Below are positions 27,469 through 34,610 of a stretch of 64,000 bases of DNA, in pieces. The notes below the pieces were generated by a model. The model did not search any database. It saw only the letters and a program-made list of their open reading frames with translations, and was not told the DNA's origin. Source of the stretch: Candidatus Schekmanbacteria bacterium (lineage in GTDB: Bacteria > CSSED10-310 > JACPHN01). Each line of letters begins with the position of its first letter. The stretch's first letter is position 1. The stretch spans positions 1-64,000 of the forward strand of contig JACPHN010000019.1 in assembly GCA_016188575.1 (NCBI GenBank), written 5' to 3'. Both the position numbers and the translations under genes were made by a program.

Positions 27469-29388
27469 TCACGCCGTCCCTGGCCCTGCGGCGACCGCCG
27501 GGCCTTCCAGCGCCCCACCGCGGCGCTTCGGAATCGGTAGCTCCACGACAAAGCGCGTGCCGTTGCCGCGCCGGCTGCGCACCCGAATGTAGCCGTAGTG
27601 CTCGGCCACGATCCGACTGACGATTGCCAGACCCAGGCCCGAGCCTTCCTGCTTGGTCGTGAAGCTCGGCAGGAACAGCTTCTTTCGTACCTCCGGCGAA
27701 ATGCCAGGTCCTTCGTCGCTCACCGCCAGGTACGCGATACCGAGGTCCCCGTCCCAACTCGTGGCCACCTCGATTCGGCCGATGCCATTCATGGCGTGCA
27801 CGGCGTTCTCGATGAGATTGACCAGGACCTGACGCATCTGGCCTTCATCCAGATCGAGCAGCGGCAGATCTGACGCCAGCTCCGGGGCGAATTGCACGCC
27901 TTTGTGCAGCTCCTCGTACGAGCTCAGCAGCGAGCGAACGATGCGATTGAGGTCGGCGACGCGCAGGCGCGCCTCGGGGAGACGCGCGAAGCGCGAGAAC
28001 TCATCTACTAACCGCTGCATGCCGTCGACCTCCGCCAGAATGGTCTCCGTACACTCGTCGAAGAGCGGCGGAACCGCCGCATCGCCCGCCGCCTCCCGCC
28101 ACCGGCACAGGCGCTGCGCGCTCAGCTTGATGGGCGTCAGCGGATTCTTGATCTCGTGGGCAACACGGCGGGCCACCTCCCGCCACGCCGACATCTTCTG
28201 GGCCTCGAGGAGCTGTGTGACGTCCTCGGCGACGAGCACCAGACCCAGAAATCTGTCGTCCGCGCCGATTGCGGCCAGCGAGCTGACGCTGGCGGAAACA
28301 ATGAGCTTTTCATCGCCGCTGGCGAGGCGGATTTCCTCCGCGCGGATCGGCACATGATGCGTCCGCGCCTCTTGCATGAGCTCGGCGATGTAGCGCAGAT
28401 CCTCGCGCCCAAAAGCCGCGTCCAAGGACTTCCCGAGCCAACTCATGACCTCGCCCCCGAGCATCCGGCACATCGCCTTGTTAATCGTGACGATGCGGTC
28501 TTCGCGGTCCACTGCCAGGACTCCCGCGGACGCCTCTGCGAGGACAGTGCTGACAAAGGCCCGTTCTTGCTCCAGAAGCCGGTTTCGGTCCTTGAGCTCC
28601 GCAAGCGCCAGCTCGAGGTGCTCGCGCGTTTCCCGCAGGCGGCGCTGCATCTCGGCAAAGGCGCGCGCCAGGACGGCGATTTCGTCGCGCGCGCTCACGT
28701 TCAGCGGGAAGTCGAGCTTGCCATCAGCGATGGCGCGAGCTCCCGCGGCGAGTTGTCGAATCGGCACCGTGAGCTCGCGCGCCAGATAGTTGACGACCCA
28801 GATTGAGCCGAACATGACGAGAAAGGCGACGAGCGCCAGGATGAGCAGGTAATTCCGGCGCACGGGAACGCGCACGCTCTTCTCGCGCTCGTACGTCACC
28901 AACGCCCGCGCCAGGCGATCCGCCAACAGGCGATCCTCGGGTCCCGCGGTAATACTGCCGCGGACCATGCCCACCTGAAAGCGCTGCAGGACCTGGTCGG
29001 CATCGCGCGCCAGCGCGTCCATGCTCGGGTCGAACCAGCGCTGCACGCCGTGATATACAGCCTCCGTCAAGCTGAGCGCGAGCAGCATCGTCATGGGAAT
29101 CGTGAACGTCGAGAAATAGATCAGCAGCCGCCGCTTGAGACCGCCGCCTTCGGCCGAGGTTCTTTCATGAAAGAACTTGACGGCGTTGCGCACGATCACG
29201 AAAAACAGAATGATGATCAGCAGCGCATACAGGTTGAAGATGGCGTGCAGAAGGAACTGCGGAATGTCGTATTGCCGCATCCACGCTTGCAGCACTGTAA
29301 AACACGCCAGAAAGACCACCAGCACTCCCGCAGCGACGAGGGCGCGGGAGCGGTGGGTCTCGGGAACCTGCTTCTCCGGAGACAGCAT
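27469..29388 (-). CDS. NtrY-like membrane sensor histidine kinase
   Basis: This is a 639-residue inner-membrane histidine kinase. Two N-terminal membrane helices (VLVVFLACFTVLQAW, LYALLIIILFFVIV) and a further pair around a periplasmic loop lead to a HAMP domain (RELTVPIRQLAAGARAIADG), a coiled coil and a PAS domain (STVLAEASAGVLAVDRED). The HisKA domain has H411 in RRVAHEIKNPLTPIKLS. The HATPase has NLIENAVHAMN, SDEGPGISPE and GSGLGLAIVS. This is the NtrY layout, but no NtrX-type regulator is adjacent, so its partner is elsewhere. The ATG has AAAGGTCG upstream; a further start would add an unsupported extension. Confidence 0.9.
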   Translation of the reverse strand: MLSPEKQVPETHRSRALVAAGVLVVFLACFTVLQAWMRQYDIPQFLLHAIFNLYALLIIILFFVIVRNAVKFFHERTSAEGGGLKRRLLIYFSTFTIPMTMLLALSLTEAVYHGVQRWFDPSMDALARDADQVLQRFQVGMVRGSITAGPEDRLLADRLARALVTYEREKSVRVPVRRNYLLILALVAFLVMFGSIWVVNYLARELTVPIRQLAAGARAIADGKLDFPLNVSARDEIAVLARAFAEMQRRLRETREHLELALAELKDRNRLLEQERAFVSTVLAEASAGVLAVDREDRIVTINKAMCRMLGGEVMSWLGKSLDAAFGREDLRYIAELMQEARTHHVPIRAEEIRLASGDEKLIVSASVSSLAAIGADDRFLGLVLVAEDVTQLLEAQKMSAWREVARRVAHEIKNPLTPIKLSAQRLCRWREAAGDAAVPPLFDECTETILAEVDGMQRLVDEFSRFARLPEARLRVADLNRIVRSLLSSYEELHKGVQFAPELASDLPLLDLDEGQMRQVLVNLIENAVHAMNGIGRIEVATSWDGDLGIAYLAVSDEGPGISPEVRKKLFLPSFTTKQEGSGLGLAIVSRIVAEHYGYIRVRSRRGNGTRFVVELPIPKRRGGALEGPAVAAGPGTA

Positions 29389-29480
29389 GCGATCGACCTT
29401 TCGCGAGGAACGTCCGCCCGTATTGTAGTGGTCGGTCGCGGCGGAATAAAGGGCGGCGCTCAAGCTGAATCCACGTCACT

Positions 29481-29876
29481 TCATCGCATCCGCCCTGTCG
29501 GGTGTCGCCTGGGAGCGCTTCCCCACAGGCCGCGAGTGACGACGAGGTTGCCGCATGCGCGATGCCGATAGAGCGCGCCCTCCGCGACGAGGTCAATGGT
29601 TCCCGCGCGTCGCAGGGTGCCGAAAAATAGTCCCGCCGATCGGAGAAAGCGCCGCCGGTCGTGGCTTACCCGCTGCACGGGGTGGCAGCTCCCGGCCAGA
29701 TCGTAGAGGATCGCCGCCCAGAGCTCACCGGTTGCGTCGGCGAGCACCACCAGCGGATTCTCGCTGTCCTCTTCGTCGGTGAGGAGGTAGAACGCCGTGC
29801 GCTGCTCGGTAACCTGCGCCGGCTGGGAGCGACAGAGATGCCTCAGGGTTGCGGTGCTTCTGTGGTGTGGCTTCAT
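29481..29876 (-). CDS. Hypothetical protein
   Basis: This is a 131-residue protein of no recognised family. It is Arg-rich at both ends and has a more regular centre (AFYLLTDEEDSENPLVVLADATGELWAAILYDLAG) that looks like strands and a helix. The ATG at 29876 is supported by CGGAGATCGCGC just before it. There is no signal peptide or membrane segment. It lies 92 bases before the NtrY-like gene on the same strand. Confidence 0.55.
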   Translation of the reverse strand: MKPHHRSTATLRHLCRSQPAQVTEQRTAFYLLTDEEDSENPLVVLADATGELWAAILYDLAGSCHPVQRVSHDRRRFLRSAGLFFGTLRRAGTIDLVAEGALYRHRACGNLVVTRGLWGSAPRRHPTGRMR

Positions 29877-30068
29877 GCGCGATCTCCGTTTCTGTGGTCG
29901 AGCTTTGCCCGCGGCATGTCGCCTCACCGGCGACGCGCTGGAGCGGGTTTGCACAGAGACTACGATGATCGCGGGGCGGGTATTCGGCCGGCGGCGACGG
30001 TCGTGGCGGTGCCTGGCCAGGGACGACCTCGGCTCCGTCCCGACGCGGCCGCGGCGCGCGAGCAAGCG

Positions 30069-32273
30069 TCAAGTGCCGGCGCTTTCCGCGAGGTGGCGCG
30101 CGAACCACGTCTGGTACGCGGCGGACTTGGCGACAACCTTCTTGTTGAGCTCGCGCAGGAGCTGTTTCGCAGCGTCCTTGAGCGGCCCTTTCTTCGACTG
30201 GTCGACGAAGGCGAGCAGGGGTTCCTCACGCCAATGGCCGCCTTGGGCGGCGCGCGCCCCGCGGTCCACGAAGCCCGACCGTATGGCGCGGGTGATCTCC
30301 CGCGCCTCCAGCGTGCCGCCGCACTCCTTGACCACCGCCTCGGGTATCTGCCGCACGAGAAGCGCGGCGAGAAACGGAATGATCAGGTCGAACAGGTCCT
30401 CGGTCCGGCGCAACAGCGCAGCATTGGTCGGCGGCCGCAGCAAGAGACGCAGAACGTCCTCGAGGCCTCCAGCGAGCGCGACCTCGAGCAGCGTCGTGTC
30501 GGGTTCCTCGCCAAGAAGCTTGTCAAGATCGCCGCGGTAAAGCTCGAGCTCGTGAGGGTCGCGCACGTCACCCGCGAGCACGGCACGGGAGACGGCCATG
30601 GCGGCTTGCGCGCGCATGGCGGGCTCCAGCCCGACGGGAATGGCGGCGATGCGGTCGACGAATTGGTGCAGGCGGCGATCGGCGCGGATGGCGTCCATGC
30701 CCGGCGCGCCGCGATAGCGAAGCAGCTCGGCCAGATGATCGAGCACGACTTCGTCAGCGGCTGCCGACAAGCGGCCCAGGTAATCAGCGATGTTGTTGCT
30801 TTGCAGCAACCTGCGGAGCAGCTCCAGCGCGTCATCCTGTCGCCTGCGCGGGGCAGGAGATTCCGCCTCGGGCAACGCCGATAGCGGCGGAGCCTCCTGG
30901 AGCAGCCACGAAAGTGAAATGCCGCCGCGCGTGCCGAGAATCCGATGGAGCCGCTCGAAAAACCGCCGCAGCTCCATCGGTGGTCCATAGGGCGCCAGAA
31001 CAGGCCACAGTGCCGTGAGAAGCTGCTGTCCAGCGACCGCCATCATGCGGCTGAGCAGGATGGCGAGCAGGCGATGAAATGGGACGGCTTCCGTGCCCCC
31101 CAAGCAAGCCACGTACAGGCGTCTGAGAACCGCAAGCTGCTCGGGCGGCGGTAGCGTTGAAAAGGCGTCGGCGATGGCCAGAACCCCTTCGGGAAGGTCG
31201 GCGTCGGGGTCATCTTCGGCAGCGCCCGCCTGCCTCTCGGCGGCGGCCTCCACGAACAGGCCGAACAGCCGCGCCGAGCTGTCCGCATCTTTCGCCTCGC
31301 TCAGGAGCGTGAACATGCCGCGCAATCGCGCCTTCGAGAGCGCGCGGAGCACGGCCTTCTGCCCGCGCTTTCCGGCGCGCTCCAGCGCCTCCGAAAGCCG
31401 GGGCCCCGGGAGCAGCTCGTCGAGCATCGCGGCGGGAGCGCCAGACAGAATGTAGAGGAGAACCAGCCCCAGCGTGGACCGCTCGCCGTCCATGAGGTTG
31501 CGGACGATGGCCTCGAAGGTACTGCGCGGAAGGTTTGCGGCCAGGTTGCCGAAAACTCCGGCCATGGCGGAAAAACCGGGCGAGCCGGGGAAGGCGCGCC
31601 CGCCGCCGGCGACTTCAAGAAAGCGGCGCATCAGCGCCGCGAGCACGGGGCTGAGGCGGTTGTCGGGCAAGCCCTGTAGCAGCTCGGCAACCGCTTCGCC
31701 GCCGGACAGGAGCCGCAGGCCGCTGGCCAGTTGTTCAGCGCTGCCGCGCGCCATCGCCCAGAGCACTGCCAGGCGGCCACCTCCGTCCAGGGACGCGAAG
31801 GCTTGCGGTGAGAGTGAACCACCAAGAACGCTTTGCCGGATGTCCGGCGGGAGGCCGCGAAAGACCGATTCGAGCTGCGATGCCAGCCGCGTGTCCGGAG
31901 ACGTGGCGCCGCGGTTGAGAGTGGCGGCGATAAGATGCGCCGCGAGCGCGGGCCCGCGAATCATGCCCGGTGGAGCCGCGTGTGGATTCGCGTGGGGCGC
32001 GACCGGACGCCCCGCCAGCGTGTGTGGCACTGGGGGTGTCCCGATGCCAAGCCTGCCGCGCATCTCCTGGTGCCGCGCCGCTCCCGGTTCGAACCCGTCG
32101 CGGCTCGCCTGGGAGGCCCCTGGGTCGCGGCCAGGCTCTGCCCTCTCTGCCGGTCCGCCGGGCTTTCCGGCCGGCACCCCGGACTTGCTTTCCTGCGGTC
32201 CGCGGGCGTCGGACGGACTCGCCGGCACCGGTACTGGCGGTTGCCCACCACCTTTGGAAATCTCGCCGCTCAT
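30069..32273 (-). CDS. Large Ala/Leu-rich helical protein of unknown function
   Basis: This is a 734-residue cytoplasmic-looking protein. The first 110 residues are Pro/Gly/Ala-rich and probably unstructured. The rest is almost all predicted helix, with repeated leucine-rich helical pairs (QSVLGGSLSPQAFASL, GLRLLSGGEAVAELLQ, AVLRALSKARLRGMF, DVLRLLLRPPTNAALL), as in a HEAT- or ARM-like solenoid. No catalytic motif, signal peptide or membrane segment is seen. The ATG has GAGGC upstream, and a TACAAT -10-like hexamer lies about 40 bases before the start. No function can be assigned. Confidence 0.7.
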   Translation of the reverse strand: MSGEISKGGGQPPVPVPASPSDARGPQESKSGVPAGKPGGPAERAEPGRDPGASQASRDGFEPGAARHQEMRGRLGIGTPPVPHTLAGRPVAPHANPHAAPPGMIRGPALAAHLIAATLNRGATSPDTRLASQLESVFRGLPPDIRQSVLGGSLSPQAFASLDGGGRLAVLWAMARGSAEQLASGLRLLSGGEAVAELLQGLPDNRLSPVLAALMRRFLEVAGGGRAFPGSPGFSAMAGVFGNLAANLPRSTFEAIVRNLMDGERSTLGLVLLYILSGAPAAMLDELLPGPRLSEALERAGKRGQKAVLRALSKARLRGMFTLLSEAKDADSSARLFGLFVEAAAERQAGAAEDDPDADLPEGVLAIADAFSTLPPPEQLAVLRRLYVACLGGTEAVPFHRLLAILLSRMMAVAGQQLLTALWPVLAPYGPPMELRRFFERLHRILGTRGGISLSWLLQEAPPLSALPEAESPAPRRRQDDALELLRRLLQSNNIADYLGRLSAAADEVVLDHLAELLRYRGAPGMDAIRADRRLHQFVDRIAAIPVGLEPAMRAQAAMAVSRAVLAGDVRDPHELELYRGDLDKLLGEEPDTTLLEVALAGGLEDVLRLLLRPPTNAALLRRTEDLFDLIIPFLAALLVRQIPEAVVKECGGTLEAREITRAIRSGFVDRGARAAQGGHWREEPLLAFVDQSKKGPLKDAAKQLLRELNKKVVAKSAAYQTWFARHLAESAGT

Positions 32274-32349
32274 TCACATGCCTCGAAGAAGAGTCTTGGG
32301 CGGGTATTGTAACACGGGCTACGGTCAACAGCGACGGGGCCGCTTCGCC

Positions 32350-32392
32350 CGCATTCGCCGCCTGCTCGACGTCGACGCGACAGCGCACCCTC
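32350..32392 (-). repeat. Dispersed intergenic repeat, copy 2 (partial)
   Basis: GCATTCGCCGCCTGCTCGAC plus GTCGACGCGACAGC is the reverse complement of the right end of the full copies at 33482-33598 and 50121-50236. It stops where the recombinase-like fragment begins. Confidence 0.65.
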
Positions 32393-32650
32393 CATGCTGA
32401 GGGTCTCTCCACGGCGCGGATCGCCGAGCAGCTCAACGAGGAAGGTTCCGCCCTCCGAAGCGCCGCGCCACGTTCCAGGCAGAAATGATCGGCACACTGT
32501 TCTGGCGCCAGAGCGTGCCGTTGTCATGCAGGACGAGGGTGCGGCCCGCGACGGCGGCGATCGCTCTGCGCTCCGGCGGAGCGAGTCGGGGCCGCCTGAT
32601 TCGAGACATGATGGGGGCAACGTGGGCCGCGCGAGCGACCTGACGAGCTC
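32393..32650 (+). pseudogene. Recombinase/transposase-like remnant
   Basis: In one frame 32393 onward reads HAEGLSTARIAEQLNEEG. A one-base loss then shifts the next part to the frame FRPPKRRATFQAEMIGTLFWRQ. Together they match the helix-turn-helix segment seen in serine-recombinase and transposase-like proteins (EGLS..IA..LN.EGFRPPKRR..F). There is no start region, no catalytic domain and no intact downstream part, so this is a decayed fragment. It abuts a partial copy of the dispersed repeat. Confidence 0.6.
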
Positions 32651-32809
32651 GCCCAGCCCCGCAAGTTGGGCGTCGGCCGAATGTGCTTTACACCATGACC
32701 AGCGCAATGCGCGCGGACACTTGTAGAGGAGCATCACCCGACATTCGGTCGACGCCGCACGTTGCGACCCTGACCGCTTCGGTAGAATCGGCCAGGATCA
32801 AGCCGAAGC

Positions 32810-33394
32810 CTACTTGTGGTCGCTGCCTTCATGTCCGCCTGCGGCGGGACCGCCGGGTACGCTCGCCCCGGCCACGACCTCGCCGCAGTGCAGCATGCTC
32901 GCGCCCATATAGGGGTTATTGACGTCGCCCGACTTCTGGAGCCACTTTCCCTTGACCATCGGGCAGTACACCACGTCGACGCCAGCCGGGCGGGCGGCAG
33001 TGGCCCACGTCGCCATCGCCACCGACAGCTCCTTGAAGCTGTCGCGGGCGGCCGCCAGCGTCGATGCTGCCGCGAGCGACTTTGCGGCGGCCCCAATCTG
33101 CTGCGGTAGCGCCTTGTACTCTTCGGCGCGCTCGCCAGTCACGGCGGAGATGTCGAGCGTGGCAGCCTTTTCCGCGATCGCTTGCGCTGCCTGCGCTACA
33201 CCGTCGGTCTTGTCGGCAGCGAGCGCGGCGTGGATTTTCAGATAGTCCGGCACCACCGCCTGCATGGCGGTGTCGAAGGCTTCGGTGCCGGCGGGGTCCA
33301 GTGCGGCGCCAGGCGTTGCCAACGCTGCCGGCAACAACAGCAAGCCACAGAGGAGGGCCGAGATCACCAACAGATGGCGAGAAGTGTGCGTCAT
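32810..33394 (-). CDS. Exported DUF3347-domain protein
   Basis: This is a 194-residue periplasmic protein with a signal peptide (HLLVISALLCGLLLLPAALA) and a DUF3347 domain. The helical part LKIHAALAADKTDGVAQAAQ is followed by the hallmark YCPMVKGKWLQKSGDVNNPY and GASMLHCGEVV. In CusB-like copper efflux proteins this domain is a C-terminal metal-linked module, with Cys and Met as likely ligands. Here it is a stand-alone protein. GAAGGATCTC lies before the ATG at 33394. No efflux genes are nearby, so any link to copper or silver is inference. Confidence 0.82.
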   Translation of the reverse strand: MTHTSRHLLVISALLCGLLLLPAALATPGAALDPAGTEAFDTAMQAVVPDYLKIHAALAADKTDGVAQAAQAIAEKAATLDISAVTGERAEEYKALPQQIGAAAKSLAAASTLAAARDSFKELSVAMATWATAARPAGVDVVYCPMVKGKWLQKSGDVNNPYMGASMLHCGEVVAGASVPGGPAAGGHEGSDHK

Positions 33395-33481
33395 GGCGAG
33401 ATCCTTCACAGTGTTGATTGCAGCTCATGGGCGGTGCAGCACGATAGTCGGCGCGGCGCCGGGAGTCAAGATGCCACGTGT

Positions 33482-33598
33482 GCCTGGATCCACCGCCTGC
33501 TCGACGTCGACGCGACAGCACCGCCCTCCGTCCCTCCCCCGCTTGCGGGGGGAGGCGAGGTGGGGAGTCTTCGTGATGCGCTTTCCGCGCTCCTTGCA
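33482..33598 (-). repeat. Dispersed intergenic repeat, copy 3 (full)
   Basis: This 117-base copy is almost identical, in reverse orientation, to 50121-50236. In the orientation of that copy it reads GCAAGGAGCGCGGAAAGCGC, ATCACGAAGACTCCC, a CCTCCCCCCGC...GCGGGGGAGG hairpin, GGAGGGCGGTGCTGTCGCG, TCGACGTCGAGCAGGCGG and TGGATCCAGGC. It contains no gene. Confidence 0.85.
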
Positions 33599-33638
33599 TG
33601 TGCACCGGTGGTGGATTCAGAGTTGCTGTTTGCGACCG

Positions 33639-33960
33639 TTAGCGGCGCTGAAGCTGCCCCGTCTTTTCAAGCCAGGTTTGCAACCCTAAAGGCATGTCCG
33701 ACAGGCACTCACCTCTAAACAAGATCTCCTCGGTTTCCCCCTGGAGAGCTCCCTTGGGCCGGAGTCCCAGCTCGATTGCCCGACGCAAGCGAGCAGTAGC
33801 CTCGTCGACCTCACCGCGAATGCTGGGGTCAACCGTTTCGCGCAACCCCTCGGCCCGTTCAAGATGGGGCGACGCCGGCCGCCCGCCGAAAGGCCTCGAT
33901 CGCGTCATCCGGCCGCCCCATCATGAACAAGATTTCACGGGCGTAGTCATGGCGCGCGGT
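33639..33960 (-). pseudogene. TPR-like protein remnant with frameshift
   Basis: One frame reads HDYAREILFMMGRPDDAIEA and FRRAAGV, a TPR-type helix pair, and stops at about 33860. A one-base shift at a CCCC run continues it as PHLERAEGLRETVDPSIRGE followed by TARLRRAIELGLRPKG to 33639. There is no start codon or ribosome binding site. The order and helix pattern suggest the tail of a broken TPR gene, or a homopolymer error in a real one. Confidence 0.42.
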
Positions 33961-34398
33961 GACACCGACTTCACTGGGCGTGTCCACGAGGTCGCATTCG
34001 TGCTCGGTCCCTTCTCGGGAGACGCCTACGTCGGCGCGACACAGATCGGCGTGCGCTGGGCAACGACCGTGTTGGCTGGTGCCGCGGTAACCGCGCAGGC
34101 GGTAGCGCCAGTTGCCGGGAGGGCCGCCGTGGTGACGGTGGAAAACGCCGCGGCGCTCGATAATTCTGCCTTTGTCACCGGGCTCACCCCCGCCACACGC
34201 TACGAGCGCACGGTCCGGGCCACCGATGGCGCCGGTAACACGGTACAGGCGCCAGCGATTGTCGTCACGACGCCAGCACAAGGCGCGTCTGCTGCGGTCG
34301 CTGTGGTCAAGGAGCCCTACCCGGTGCCTTTGGCGGTGGCGGCAATGGCGGTCTTGACTGGCCTCTGGTTGGCCTGGCAGCGCCGCCGAAGAGCGTGA
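33949..34398 (+). pseudogene. Fibronectin-III-like fragment with C-terminal membrane anchor
   Basis: The 149-codon frame has a fibronectin type III-like segment (VTVENAAALDNSAFVTGLTP, ATRYERTVRATDGAGN), then a hydrophobic helix PVPLAVAAMAVLTGLWLAW and a basic end RRRRA. This is the tail of a surface-anchored protein. The start has no ribosome binding site and no signal peptide, and the frame runs antisense to the TPR-like remnant. It is probably the 3' remains of a larger gene. Confidence 0.42.
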
Positions 34399-34479
34399 CT
34401 CGCGTCGCCAGCGCGGCTGTGGGCCGGGCCGTATAACCCCAAGCACCCGCCGACTCTGTGCCAGGCCGCTGCTACCGCG

Positions 34480-34562
34480 CCCTCCTCCGTCCTTTCTCCC
34501 GCAAGCGGGGGGAGGAGTCTCGGGGGGCGCAGCTTGCAGTCGAACTGGTGGTGGATTCAGGG
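34480..34562 (+). repeat. Dispersed intergenic repeat, copy 4 (diverged)
   Basis: CCTCCTCCGTCCTTTCTCCC, GCAAGCGGGGGGAGGAG and the end GTGGTGGATTCAGGGC match the hairpin and right end of the repeat family. The middle (CAGCTTGCAGTCGAACTG) has drifted. It lies 48 bases before the start of the MerR-like gene. Confidence 0.5.
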
Positions 34563-34574
34563 CCTGCGAGGGGC

Positions 34575-34603
34575 TTGCGCGCTGCCGCGGTCGTGCGTAT
34601 AAG
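34575..34603 (+). promoter_or_regulatory. Promoter of the MerR-TPR operon
   Basis: TTGCGC (34575-34580) and TATAAG (34598-34603) are separated by 17 bases, a good sigma-70-like promoter. The ATG lies 7 bases after the -10, so the message is probably leaderless; no Shine-Dalgarno sequence is present. The -10 overlaps a 10-bp palindrome TAAGTACTTA (34600-34609) that could be an operator for the encoded regulator. Confidence 0.55.
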
Positions 34604-34610
34604 TACTTAC

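Larger units (their letters stand above)
32274..32809. other. Region without an intact gene
   Basis: This gap of about 530 bases holds a partial copy of the dispersed repeat, a decayed recombinase-like fragment and probably the promoter of the large helical protein gene (TACAAT on the minus strand at about 32315). No intact reading frame in it has convincing support. Confidence 0.55.
33395..34610. other. Gene-poor region with remnants and repeats
   Basis: About 1.2 kb without an intact gene. It holds a full copy of the dispersed repeat (33482-33598), a frameshifted TPR-like remnant on the minus strand, a fibronectin-like remnant on the plus strand, a diverged repeat copy (34480-34562) and the promoter of the MerR-like gene. 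Confidence 0.55.

Noticed and set aside
29725-30108. Open frame in the gap between the 131-residue protein and the helical protein
   Set aside because: It is Pro/Arg-rich, has no ribosome binding site and overlaps both neighbours in another frame.
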